The notes under the pieces: model-generated
Databases searched by the model: none
The model's input: the letters and a program-made list of their open reading frames with translations, nothing else
Told to the model about the DNA's origin: nothing
Shown: piece after piece, positions 9,905 to 18,619 of the stretch
Numbering within the stretch: the stretch's first letter is position 1
Layout: every line of letters starts with the position of its first letter
Assembly (NCBI GenBank): GCA_023249725.1
Contig: JAHFBZ010000013.1
Coordinates: forward strand, 1-36,386
Origin: Methanobacteriaceae archaeon
GTDB taxonomy: Archaea > Methanobacteriota > Methanobacteria > Methanobacteriales > Methanobacteriaceae
Reading direction: 5' to 3'
DNA: 36,386 nt
Position numbers and translations under genes: made by a program

Positions 9905-10738
9905 ATGGCTAATTTATTCTGGAAAACCCAACAAACAACAAAAAGTCTTTTATCAAAACCTTTCAAAACAGAAGAAGAATTTGAAAGAATAGTTTTTGAT
10001 TCACAAGAAATATTAGAAGATATATTCTTAATAAAAAGGCAGATTAGGGCTGGGAATAAAACAGGCATCCCAGATATCGTTGGTATTGATTTTGATGGAA
10101 ATATTTGTATCGTTGAAATGAAAAATGTTGATGTAAACTCTTCAATTATTCCACAAGTTTTAGAATACGCTATTTGGGCTGAAACTAATCCAGATAGCAT
10201 AAAAAATCTCTGGCTAGAATGTGAAAATAAACCAGATGAATTATCTATTAGTTGGGACGATTTCCAAGTTAGAATTATTATAATTGCACCGACCATCTTA
10301 AATTCTACTCTTGATTTTGTAAATAAAATAAATTATTCTGTAGATTTAATTGAAGTAAAAAGATGGGCTGATGAAGAAAATCAGTTTTTATTGGTAAATA
10401 AGTTAGAAAAAGAAAGAAAAGAAGCCAAAGTTAAGCCAGTTACAGGATTAGTAGCATATGATTATAATTTTTATAAGAAAGAGTACAATAAGAACAGTGC
10501 AAAAGAATTTATAAAATATGTAAACGAAGTTGAATCTTTAATCAAAGAAAATGGTTGGCCTTTAGAAACAAAATATAATAAACATTATGTATCATTTAAA
10601 GCTGGTTTTTTTAATGCTTTTGGAATAAAATGGATTGGTAGTAAAACTTTCGCATTCTTCTTTAAAATTGGCGAAAAAGAGATAAAACTAATACGAAATC
10701 TCTTAAGCCATTATTCGAAATTTCTTGCAAAAAATTAA
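9905..10738 (+). CDS. PD-(D/E)XK nuclease-like protein
   Basis: A 277-aa protein whose first 100 residues fit a restriction-endonuclease-like core: an early acidic helix EEEFERIV, D57 in GIPDIVGIDFDG, E71 and K73 in CIVEMKN, and Q84 in IPQVLEYA, giving the D...ExK...Q pattern seen in RecB- and NucS/DUF91-type nucleases. Residues about 165-277 are a separate Lys- and aromatic-rich domain, perhaps nucleic-acid binding. AGGGAGG lies 4 bases before the ATG, with a TATA-like TTATATATT upstream. It is AT-rich and converges on a HEPN-type gene, which suggests an accessory or defence setting (inference). Confidence 0.75.
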   Translation: MANLFWKTQQTTKSLLSKPFKTEEEFERIVFDSQEILEDIFLIKRQIRAGNKTGIPDIVGIDFDGNICIVEMKNVDVNSSIIPQVLEYAIWAETNPDSIKNLWLECENKPDELSISWDDFQVRIIIIAPTILNSTLDFVNKINYSVDLIEVKRWADEENQFLLVNKLEKERKEAKVKPVTGLVAYDYNFYKKEYNKNSAKEFIKYVNEVESLIKENGWPLETKYNKHYVSFKAGFFNAFGIKWIGSKTFAFFFKIGEKEIKLIRNLLSHYSKFLAKN

Positions 10739-10767
10739 CCGGAGAATAGTTATAAGTCGAAACACCG

Positions 10768-11835
10768 TTAATTTGTTCTCCACGGTCTTTTTTCATCAAA
10801 GCCTAATCTATGAAGAATTTTCAAAATGTCATCTTTATTTTTTCCAGTATTTTTAATAGCAAAATACATTTCAATTATGGAATTCATTACATAGTCTCTT
10901 AATTGATTTAAAAAATTGTTAAATCCATCTTCAGTTAATTTCTTTGATTTTCTACCCGTTTTTATTTTTGGTTCTCCTGAATGAACAATATAAGAACGAA
11001 TATCATATAAGTTCTTGATTTGTTTATCAATTTCATTTGAGGTTTCATTATTAGTTCCAAGCAAAATTGCTGCATTTCTTGATAATCTATATGTAATCTC
11101 AGATTTAACCGATGAATCCTTTAAAAGTACTTCTAAGGCATTAATTAAAGATAGAAATTGCAAATTAAAATTTTGTAATTCATAAGAGTTTTCAAAATTT
11201 TCAAATGCTAATTTTAAAGATTTTTCTTCAAAATTTATATTTAAGTCATTAACAAATTTTTTTAAGTCATTAATTTCATTTTTATTTAAAATATAGGGAT
11301 CTATAAAAATCCAGCTATCCATTTCTGGAAATGGTGATAACTTTATTTCTTTTCCTTCGGAAAAAATGTAATAAAAACAGTACGAAATACAAATATTTCC
11401 TTCTTTGAATAATCTCATTGAACGAAGCAAATCTATTAAATAATCAGATACTAATTCATTAAAATCATGATATTTTAATGCAAAATCAGCTGTTGACAAC
11501 TCATCATTAACACTTATGCTATTCTCAACATAAAATACATCTGCGTCAAGATTTAGATTCTGACGCATGGTATTATGCAAATAAAGTTCAAAAATATCAT
11601 TTAAATCAAAAAAATTTAATTTTTTGGAAGCTAAAAGTAGAAAATTTTGAAATTTAGTATGTTTTATTTCGAAATCATATTCTAAAATATCATTTAATTG
11701 CAAAATAGATTCATCTACATTTGCAAGAGCACCAAAAAAGTAGATTTTTTCTTCAGATATAATATCACATCTATATGGTAGTCTAATAAAAAATAAAAAA
11801 AAATAAGCAGTCCAGAGGACCGCTTTAAAACACAA
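10768..11835 (-). CDS. ApeA-like HEPN protein, 5' end doubtful or truncated
   Basis: The frame is 355 codons long from a TTG at 11835. The C-terminal region, about residues 222-350 in this numbering, looks like an ApeA-type HEPN domain, with the RNase-like R-x4-H motif R280/H285 in YDIRSYIVHSGEP. The middle may be the ApeA N-terminal sandwich. The first 20 codons cannot be real protein: they begin on the base after the mtd stop and run through the mtd terminator stem and T-run. The first in-frame ATG is only at 11568 (codon 90), with a TTG at codon 45. The gene has therefore lost its 5' end or uses a rare start. HEPN proteins of this type act in RNA-cutting defence or abortive infection (family knowledge). 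Confidence 0.6.
   Translation of the reverse strand: MCFKAVLWTAYFFLFFIRLPYRCDIISEEKIYFFGALANVDESILQLNDILEYDFEIKHTKFQNFLLLASKKLNFFDLNDIFELYLHNTMRQNLNLDADVFYVENSISVNDELSTADFALKYHDFNELVSDYLIDLLRSMRLFKEGNICISYCFYYIFSEGKEIKLSPFPEMDSWIFIDPYILNKNEINDLKKFVNDLNINFEEKSLKLAFENFENSYELQNFNLQFLSLINALEVLLKDSSVKSEITYRLSRNAAILLGTNNETSNEIDKQIKNLYDIRSYIVHSGEPKIKTGRKSKKLTEDGFNNFLNQLRDYVMNSIIEMYFAIKNTGKNKDDILKILHRLGFDEKRPWRTN
11788..11825 (-). terminator. mtd terminator
   Basis: On the minus strand the stem AAGCGGTCC/GGACTGCTT (11805-11825, one G-T pair) has a 3-nt loop and is followed by a long T-rich run (11788-11803). It lies about 10 bases after the mtd stop. Confidence 0.8.
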
Positions 11836-12666
11836 TTATTGTGGTTTTTCCATTAAAACGGATTTGCACATGGTTTGTCCTTTTCCACCGTGTGGAGTTC
11901 GGACAACAGTGTCATTGGCCTTTTCAATTTCTCTTGCTTCAGCAGCGAGTTTAGCAGCGGTAGTAATCATTTCGTGAGCAGAAGCTACGATTGGTATGTA
12001 CTTTTCTGCATCTTTAGTCATGAAACATCCTTCGACGTCAATATCAGCTACTTTGGTAGCGATGTCGTAGGCTGCCATAGCTTTAGCTTTAGCGTATGGG
12101 CTGGAGAATTGAGCAGCCGCAACAGCTACATCTCGGGAAATTACCACTTTAGGTAATTCAATTGCACTTCCAGCTTCAACAGCATTTACTGCTGCATCAA
12201 TAGTGTCTTGTACAACTCTGTAAGCACCAGTTAAAGCTAATACTTTAATTACATCAGCATTGAAGGAAGCCATTTCAGTTGGGTCCAGGAATTCTCTTCG
12301 TGCACCGATCATTGGGTCGGCCTTCACAATAATGTAACCTAAACCTTGTTCTTCCATTTCTTCTTTGGATCGTAGACCAGGAGCATCACCTATGATGATT
12401 GCAGGGACATCTGCAGCAGATAATAATTCTCTGGCTTTAGCAGGTCCTGGAGCACCTGGGTTAGGGCTTATGAATATGACAAAGTCCATTTCCATTTCAA
12501 GCATTAATGGTACGGCTTTTTCGATTTCTTCTGGGTTCATTTTAGCCCCAGATCCTATTACACATACGTCTATGTTTGGTCGGTCTGCTCTCTCGTCGAG
12601 TAATAAGTCCAAGACAGGAGAAGTACCGATGTTACCACATTTAATTATACCGATTTTTACAACCAT
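11836..12666 (-). CDS. mtd: F420-dependent methylenetetrahydromethanopterin dehydrogenase
   Basis: Converts methenyl-H4MPT to methylene-H4MPT with reduced F420, a core step of CO2 reduction to methane. The 276-aa length is normal, and the whole sequence is typical: KIGIIKCGNIGTSPVLDLLL at the N-terminus, FISPNPGAPGP, and the C-terminal RTPHGGKGQTMCKS. GGTGATATA precedes the ATG. A TATAAAAA box on this strand at 12733-12740 gives a leader of roughly 45 bases, and a strong hairpin terminator follows. The G/C-rich preferred codons fit a highly expressed gene. It is monocistronic, with an unrelated HEPN-type frame directly behind. Confidence 0.98.
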   Translation of the reverse strand: MVVKIGIIKCGNIGTSPVLDLLLDERADRPNIDVCVIGSGAKMNPEEIEKAVPLMLEMEMDFVIFISPNPGAPGPAKARELLSAADVPAIIIGDAPGLRSKEEMEEQGLGYIIVKADPMIGARREFLDPTEMASFNADVIKVLALTGAYRVVQDTIDAAVNAVEAGSAIELPKVVISRDVAVAAAQFSSPYAKAKAMAAYDIATKVADIDVEGCFMTKDAEKYIPIVASAHEMITTAAKLAAEAREIEKANDTVVRTPHGGKGQTMCKSVLMEKPQ

Positions 12667-12732
12667 TATATCACCAAAATGTGTTATCGATTGAGATATT
12701 AAGTACTTTTTGATTTAAGTGCAATGGGTAAG

Positions 12733-12740
12733 TTTTTATA
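12733..12740 (-). promoter_or_regulatory. TATA box for mtd
   Basis: TATAAAAA on the minus strand lies 67 bases before the mtd start. With usual archaeal spacing, the transcript would begin near 12711. Confidence 0.5.
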
Positions 12741-12877
12741 TTAGTAGTATGAATCGTGCCCAGCATATTAATGAAAATTGGTGATTAAATTTATTCCAGC
12801 TTTCTGGGAGCAAATTTGACTTTAATATGTGAAAAATCGGTCGGAAATTAGTTTCAATATGTTTTACCGAATATATT

Positions 12878-13294
12878 TTATTTATATACGATTAGTGCAT
12901 TGCCAGAATATATCTTAAAAAAGTAATTTTTGGTCAATTCAATTTTTCCCAGGGCTGGATCCGATAAAATCACTGTATTTTCATTTATTTGGTTAATTAC
13001 ACTGTAATGACATTTTCCATCAATATTCAGAAATACTATATTATCAGAATCCAAATTTTTAGCATGAATTCTCATTCCACGAGCATTCAATCCCTTTTTT
13101 ATGGCAGCTTTCATTAATCCATACATAGTAGTCCCAGTATCATCAGTGCCAGCCATCTTAGCCAATTCATCTTCATTACACTTTATTCCCATTTTTTGAA
13201 GTACCGTGGCTAGTGCTGCTGGGCCACAGTTATAGCTAGTACTTTGCATCACGATTTCTGATTTTATAGAATTATCATCTGAAAGAGTATTCAT
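12878..13294 (-). CDS. C39 peptidase-like cysteine protease domain, stand-alone
   Basis: A 138-aa papain-fold domain of the C39 type, the family that cleaves double-glycine leaders in bacteriocin export. Gln17 (oxyanion hole), Cys23 in SYNCGPAALATVL, His96 in KCHYSVI and Asp112 in LSDPALGK form the full catalytic set, so it should be active. No signal peptide, transporter or ATPase domain is attached, and no ABC exporter is nearby. Role and substrate are unknown; leader-peptide or envelope-peptide processing are possibilities. It is a single gene between mtd and the glycan genes on the same strand. Confidence 0.82.
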   Translation of the reverse strand: MNTLSDDNSIKSEIVMQSTSYNCGPAALATVLQKMGIKCNEDELAKMAGTDDTGTTMYGLMKAAIKKGLNARGMRIHAKNLDSDNIVFLNIDGKCHYSVINQINENTVILSDPALGKIELTKNYFFKIYSGNALIVYK

Positions 13295-13449
13295 AATACT
13301 TACAACCTTTTTAGTAATAATTAGTTAATAAGTATTATTATATTTAATATTATTGTTTTAAAAAGTAATAAAAATTTGTATATTAAATTATAAATATTAA
13401 ATTAAATGTAAGCAAAATTAAAAAAATAGAAATAAAAAAATTAATTTAA

Positions 13450-14529
13450 CTACCTGAATTCTGATCGGGCTTTCCAAATCTTTTTTAAGCTTATAAGTCC
13501 GCTCTTAGATTTTTTTAAGTCTTCAAAATGATTAATAATATCCAGCAAATTGTCAACTGATTTTTCAGCATGCTTTACCATTTCCGGACCATCAGGCAGT
13601 TGAACATTCTCAATTTCAGCAGGTATATTTTCCAATTTTACTACACCAATACCCAATTCTCTGGCCAAATCAACACTGGCATGCTTATGATGGAATCCTG
13701 TGATTTTAATAGATGGAACCCTTAAAACTCCAGCTTCAATCGTTATTCCCATTCCGGCCCCATAAATTAGCAAATCAGAAGCATTCATAATACTGGGAAG
13801 ATCAACAAAACCCTCTAAAACTTTTATTTTAGAAGATGCTGAATTAGATATTAAACTTTTTACATAATTCCTTTCAAATCTGAAAGGAGCAATTAAAGTG
13901 GTCTTATCTAAAGATTCAATGATTTTTATTAATTCTGGGATTTGTTCACTTTTTAAATCTCCACCTAGGGCCACTAAAATGAATTCATCAACACCATAAG
14001 TGTTTTTTAATTTATTTTTATCCATTAGCTTCATTTTATCTGCAAATGATGCCATAGGATATCCACCGATATTTTTTATATTATTTATGGCGTATTGATT
14101 ATTTAAATAGTTTTTATATCCCTGAGAAGGTGCAGTAACTACATCCGCAAATGCTATCATTTCAATAGGGTTGTAAATATCCTGTTCAATATGCAAAGTA
14201 GGTATTCTGAGTAAATTAGCTGCAGAAAGTCCTTTTCTAACATCCCCTGCATTTCCACAAGTGATGAGTAAGTCTATTCCCTTTCCTCGTATGGTTTGCA
14301 CTGTTTTTAAGATGTCTTTCGTTACTAAATATCCAATTTTTGAATTGGATCTTTTTTGGGCCCCTACCCCACGACCCTTGCCAATAGAATAAATTTCAGA
14401 ACAATAGGGTTTTAGAAGTTCTTCTGCCCCGGTTCCATGGGTCAGGCCTATGATTTCAGCATCTAATTTTTCAAGGACAGGGATTATAGTTTTAGCAGGA
14501 GCTAATTCAGCAGCCACTGCGATTTTCAT
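13450..14529 (-). CDS. GT-B-fold glycosyltransferase-like protein (DUF354/MurG-like)
   Basis: A 359-aa protein with two Rossmann-like halves. The N-terminal half runs from KIAVAAELAPA to the HIEQD segment near 120; the C-terminal half carries YGAGMGITIEAGVLRVPSI at about 256-275, like the donor-binding motif of DUF354 and UDP-GlcNAc epimerase/MurG-type folds. No membrane helix is seen. Its start overlaps the stop of the polymerase-like gene by 4 bases (ATGA), so the two are translationally coupled and probably act together on an envelope or exported glycan. The sugar and acceptor are unknown. A nucleotide-sugar epimerase is an alternative. Confidence 0.7.
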   Translation of the reverse strand: MKIAVAAELAPAKTIIPVLEKLDAEIIGLTHGTGAEELLKPYCSEIYSIGKGRGVGAQKRSNSKIGYLVTKDILKTVQTIRGKGIDLLITCGNAGDVRKGLSAANLLRIPTLHIEQDIYNPIEMIAFADVVTAPSQGYKNYLNNQYAINNIKNIGGYPMASFADKMKLMDKNKLKNTYGVDEFILVALGGDLKSEQIPELIKIIESLDKTTLIAPFRFERNYVKSLISNSASSKIKVLEGFVDLPSIMNASDLLIYGAGMGITIEAGVLRVPSIKITGFHHKHASVDLARELGIGVVKLENIPAEIENVQLPDGPEMVKHAEKSVDNLLDIINHFEDLKKSKSGLISLKKIWKARSEFR

Positions 14530-15794
14530 AATTCTTCCCTCTTCATGTCATTCTCCATTACTTCTTCTAGATTATGTCCTTTCCTATAATTCCTATAATC
14601 CAAATAAGTATATAAAATCAAAATAATAGAAATGAGATAGAATATCCATACTACCAGGTCTGTAGGGCCTGTTTCAATCCATACCAGTGTTTGGGCCAAT
14701 ATTATGGCATAGAATGCTGCGAATATTCCTTTTTTTGATTTTTGAATTAAGTGCATTAATTTAAGAACCAATCCTATAAAGAACATTTGCAGGGCCAGAG
14801 CAAGGGCTCCAAAGTCTAAGAGGGCCGGACCAAATATAGTTGATGTGGCAGAGTGTTTGTATCCAAGAACCACTTCCCCTACAATAGCCCGCGGATCAGC
14901 TGACTGGAAAAATCCAGTGATTGAATAATAAGCTAGTGAACCCTGTGTCGCGCCTTGCATTCCAAGCAAGGTATTAAAAACTGTGAGGGTGTATCCTGCC
15001 CGGTAAAAAAATAATTCAAATGGGTTTAAAGTCCATGTTTGCCATTCAATAGACATAGCAGATATATATCCAACTAAAATACCTATTCCTGCCAAACCAA
15101 TAATAAAAATAGCAAAATATATCCATTTAAGATTTTTAGAAAATTTTCGAGTGTAATATAGGGTGATAAATACACTTAAAATTATAACTATAGTTGTAGT
15201 TCTATAGCCTGTCAAGGCGAAAATACCTATTCCTAATATAAATAAAATATAATAATAGCTCCGATTGAATCTTGCCAGCAGAATATTTATTCCAGGTAAA
15301 AACAAGAGGTAAGAAACTACCCATATTTTAGTGACTGCTTTGGCCTTTAGATAACCGCTTAAAAGAGGAATTCCACCCGAATAAAGGAGATTAATGGCCT
15401 GGAAAGATAATCCTAATAGAACTATAGCCAAAATTACTATTTCCAGATGAGAAAAACTTTTAAAAAACTTTTTTTCAATATTATGAGATTTATTTGCAGA
15501 TTTATTTTGATTAAAATTCTTTTTTAAATGTTCTTTTTGTGAATATAGGAAATTTAAAAAGTTATTTAATGTTTTAAAGCTTTTAAAATTGAATTTATAG
15601 AACATCTTAGGAAAAATTATCCCTGCAATGAACAAACAACATCCAAATAAAATATAGAGATAAACCCCCATGGAAGGTGATTGTAATCCCTTTAGTTTAT
15701 AATAAAATCCTACAAAACCAAATAAAACATACAAAAATATGGCAAATATAATTAAATAAGGAGAAAATACATCAATTTTATTAGTTAAGTTCAT
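14526..15794 (-). CDS. Oligosaccharide repeat-unit polymerase-like membrane protein (Wzy-like)
   Basis: A 422-aa protein with 10 to 12 hydrophobic helices, and a Lys- and Asn-rich cytoplasmic or external stretch at about 82-110. The layout, with paired helices around short Arg/Tyr-containing loops (TGYRTTTIVI, FYRAGYTLTVFN), fits archaeal O-antigen-polymerase-like proteins that join glycan repeat units at the membrane. It overlaps the downstream GT-B-like gene by 4 bases. No strong ribosome binding site is visible at the ATG; AAGG lies 11 bases away. The identity of the polymer, possibly linked to the cell wall, is not shown. Confidence 0.72.
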   Translation of the reverse strand: MNLTNKIDVFSPYLIIFAIFLYVLFGFVGFYYKLKGLQSPSMGVYLYILFGCCLFIAGIIFPKMFYKFNFKSFKTLNNFLNFLYSQKEHLKKNFNQNKSANKSHNIEKKFFKSFSHLEIVILAIVLLGLSFQAINLLYSGGIPLLSGYLKAKAVTKIWVVSYLLFLPGINILLARFNRSYYYILFILGIGIFALTGYRTTTIVIILSVFITLYYTRKFSKNLKWIYFAIFIIGLAGIGILVGYISAMSIEWQTWTLNPFELFFYRAGYTLTVFNTLLGMQGATQGSLAYYSITGFFQSADPRAIVGEVVLGYKHSATSTIFGPALLDFGALALALQMFFIGLVLKLMHLIQKSKKGIFAAFYAIILAQTLVWIETGPTDLVVWIFYLISIILILYTYLDYRNYRKGHNLEEVMENDMKREEL

Positions 15795-15876
15795 ATTATC
15801 GGCCTTGACATTATGTATAAATAAACGTGCAGTTAGAATGTTAATAGGTTAAATAGCATCAAAAAATTCCTGTTTT

Positions 15877-17235
15877 TTAAATTTCCCAAGCATTTCTAGT
15901 AAAATTGGAAGCAAACCCCGGACATGCCGCAGCATGAGTATGCACATAGCTGGCCACAGTATTTTTAGACATTATTCCATCTTTTGAATCTATTATTCCC
16001 CTTCCTCGAAGAATTTTAAAGGCAAATTCCGGTTTAATATTAGGGTTTGCATCAATATCTACTTTAGAGTAGTGAAATTCATGACCCCGATAGATATCTC
16101 CTTTTTTAGATATTATATTGTCTTTCTGGGCCTCAGAAATAACATAACTTAATCCCTGAACTTTATCAGTCATAAGAGAAGGATAAGGAAATACTTCACA
16201 CATTTTATATCCATTAATGGAATTTGTAAGGTACATTAAACCACCACATTCACCATAAATTGGCCTTTCATCTAAATGGAACTTTTTAATGTCTTGACGC
16301 ATGGAATGATTTTTTTCCAGTTCATAAGAGAATATCTCAGGATAACCCCCACCTATATAAAGCGCATCCACATCAGGGAGTTCTTCGTCATGATAAGGGC
16401 TGAAAGGAACTATTTTGGCATGGTTATCTTCCAAGGCTTCTAAATTTTCCTGATAATAAAATGTAAAAATTTCATCCAAGGCCACAGCTATTTTCACTTT
16501 TTTGTTATTTTCTTTTTTCCAAAGTTCTTCTCGATCTGAAGGAATCTTTCCAGCACTTTTCATGATACCTTTTAAAGCATCTAAATCTATATTTTCACTG
16601 ACTACCTGACCCCATTTTTCAATGAATCCTAGCAAATTTTCCCTTTCAACCGCAGGGACCAGACCCAAATGTCTTTGCTCTACGGTCAAAGAATCGCTCC
16701 TAGGTATGCCACCAATTACTTGAGTATTGGTCAGTTTTTCCACAGCTTCTTTAGCTTTCAAATAATGGCGTTGATTTTTCACTTGGTTTAAAATTACTCC
16801 CTCAATTTTTATCTCAGGATCTAAAGATTTAAATCCCAGAACTACTGCTGCTGCACTTTTTACCAGACTTCTAGCATTTAAAATTAAAATAACAGGAGAA
16901 TTCAAAGCTTTAGCTACAGAAGCCGTGTTTCCTACATCTCCTGTAGGGCTGATTCCTTCATAAAGACCTCGAACTCCTTCAATAATTCCCATCTTTGATC
17001 CCGTGATGGACATTGCCCTTTCAAAGGCCTCCCTTATTTGCCCATCAGACATGAAAAATGAGTCCAAATTACGAGACCTGTTTCCTGTGGCCAGGGTGTG
17101 ATAAGTAGGGTCAATATAATCAGGCCCTACCTTAAAAGGTTGGATCTTAGTTTCTTCGGATAATGCTTTCATTATACCAGTGGAAATAGTAGTTTTTCCC
17201 ACTGCGCTTCCAGTACCAGCCAATACTATTCTCAT
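15877..17235 (-). CDS. cfbB: Ni-sirohydrochlorin / cobyrinate a,c-diamide synthase
   Basis: ATP- and glutamine-dependent amidase of the CbiA/CfbB family, 452 aa. The P-loop GTGSAVGKT spans 7-15. The class I glutamine amidotransferase half holds the nucleophile C330 in [11 protein letters not shown] and the partner His in [12 protein letters not shown] near 430. In methanogens this enzyme amidates the a and c side chains of Ni-sirohydrochlorin on the way to coenzyme F430, and may also serve cobalamin synthesis; sequence alone does not separate cfbB from cbiA. No other cfb gene is in the window. It is a separate unit between the glycan pair and a secreted protein gene. Confidence 0.9.
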   Translation of the reverse strand: MRIVLAGTGSAVGKTTISTGIMKALSEETKIQPFKVGPDYIDPTYHTLATGNRSRNLDSFFMSDGQIREAFERAMSITGSKMGIIEGVRGLYEGISPTGDVGNTASVAKALNSPVILILNARSLVKSAAAVVLGFKSLDPEIKIEGVILNQVKNQRHYLKAKEAVEKLTNTQVIGGIPRSDSLTVEQRHLGLVPAVERENLLGFIEKWGQVVSENIDLDALKGIMKSAGKIPSDREELWKKENNKKVKIAVALDEIFTFYYQENLEALEDNHAKIVPFSPYHDEELPDVDALYIGGGYPEIFSYELEKNHSMRQDIKKFHLDERPIYGECGGLMYLTNSINGYKMCEVFPYPSLMTDKVQGLSYVISEAQKDNIISKKGDIYRGHEFHYSKVDIDANPNIKPEFAFKILRGRGIIDSKDGIMSKNTVASYVHTHAAACPGFASNFTRNAWEI

Positions 17236-17443
17236 ATTCTATAATCAACTCACATTTTATTTAAATATTTAATTAAATATTTGATATTACAACTAGATAT
17301 GATAAAAATAGGTAAATTAAAAGAAGGAAAATATTTAAAAATAGAATGAATTTCTCACTAATTTAATTTTAAGTTTTAATAATATTTATTCTCAGTTAAT
17401 ATCAATGGAAAGAATATAGAGAATTTAACTCTATTACCTTAAT

Positions 17444-17977
17444 TCAAGCTTTTATTAAGTATTTAGCCTTTTTTACATGAGATTTTCCATGAACCAGACA
17501 GAAATCCGCGTCACAACTACTGCATACCCACATACCTTCAGGACAAGAACTTCCACGCTCGTACTTTAACTTTCCTGATTTTTTGCAATATGGACAGTAG
17601 TTTTTGAATTGTTCTGAATGTAATTTGTAATCTTTGTGTAAACTACAAGAACATCTAGCTGTGGATTCTACATATTGGGAAGTTACTTTAACATGGGTTG
17701 CGCCCACATTTGGTAAAATAGACTTAGAAGATTTTTTCTTGGTTTTTTTCTTTTTTACAACATAGAAATAAGATGCATGTACTGATGGTGTTTTAAAAAC
17801 CTTTGCAGTTATTTTAGTAGCATCTACGTTTTTGGAACCACTAATTTCACCAAAAATCGGCACAAATGACACTACCATGCATGCTACTACTACCACGGCC
17901 ATAATAAGTCGTCGCGTAATTAATACCGCCTCCATGTCCAAATTTTGAAAATACCCAATTGAGAATCTTCTGGACAT
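17444..17977 (-). CDS. Secreted or anchored zinc-ribbon-like protein
   Basis: A 177-aa protein. One hydrophobic segment (about 25-43, IMAVVVVACMVVSFVPIFG) is a signal or anchor; a KKKKTKKKSSKS patch follows near 75-86. The C-terminal 70 residues carry C109, C111, C128, C131, C145, C152, C155, C160, H163 and H167, arranged as CPYC...CSSC plus CxC and CLVHGKSH, so one or two zinc ribbons outside the membrane are likely. Similar cysteine-rich tails occur in secreted Methanobacterium proteins, from memory. The start is uncertain: ATGs at 17977, 17935 and 17902 all lack a good ribosome binding site. Function is unknown. Confidence 0.65.
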   Translation of the reverse strand: MSRRFSIGYFQNLDMEAVLITRRLIMAVVVVACMVVSFVPIFGEISGSKNVDATKITAKVFKTPSVHASYFYVVKKKKTKKKSSKSILPNVGATHVKVTSQYVESTARCSCSLHKDYKLHSEQFKNYCPYCKKSGKLKYERGSSCPEGMWVCSSCDADFCLVHGKSHVKKAKYLIKA

Positions 17978-18619
17978 TGCTAATGATGTTCAGATTACAA
18001 TATAAATGTTTTGGTTAAAAATTTAGAAAAAAGAAGTTTTAAGGCTCTTTTTTTCCTTTAAGGAGGTTTAAAAACGTATTTAAAAAAAAAGTTGTTTATA
18101 TATAACAATGAATTGAAATTTCGGCCTAATACTAGAATATAAAGCTTTTTTTATGAAAAAAAGGTTTCTTATTTAGTTTTATGCTTACTCACCATTACTT
18201 AAATCCAATTTAAATATAGGGAGATTCTGGATTTTAACATCAAAAATCGCCCATTATCTGTCTTTTAAAGAAAAAGAAGGTTATAAATAATTTTTTTAAA
18301 AAAAGGCCTTTAACAATTTAATTAGTCCCAAAAAAATATTTAAAGCCATTTTTTTAATTTTTTAGGGATAAAAAAACTAATTAATATTTATAACTTTTTA
18401 AAAGTTACTATTAGCTGTTTAAAGGCATTTTCAGACATTAAAATAAGATTATATAAATTTCAGAAATATTTTAATTTTAAAAAAGTTAAATTAAATCCTT
18501 CTTTGGCCAAAATATGGCCATTTGAATAAAATTTTGAAGCTAAAATTAAATTTCAACTAAATATTCCACAAATGTGTACACCATAACTTCATCATCCCTA
18601 TTTATTTAATAGTTTCCAG
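17978..18619. other. Long AT-rich divergent intergenic region
   Basis: No coding frame is visible in about 640 bases between divergent genes. It contains A/T runs, the palindrome AAAGGCCTTT at 18302-18311, scattered AAAGGC/AAAGCC words, and two TGGCCA sites one helical turn apart at 18504-18509 and 18515-18520. TTTATTTAAT at about 18599-18608 could be a TATA element for the gene at 18620. A non-coding RNA cannot be excluded. Confidence 0.35.

Noticed and set aside
12780-12870. Small frame or remnant between mtd and the C39 gene
   Set aside because: A GGTGATTAA-like site is present, but no ATG frame follows, and the CCAG/CTGG hairpin is only 4 bp.
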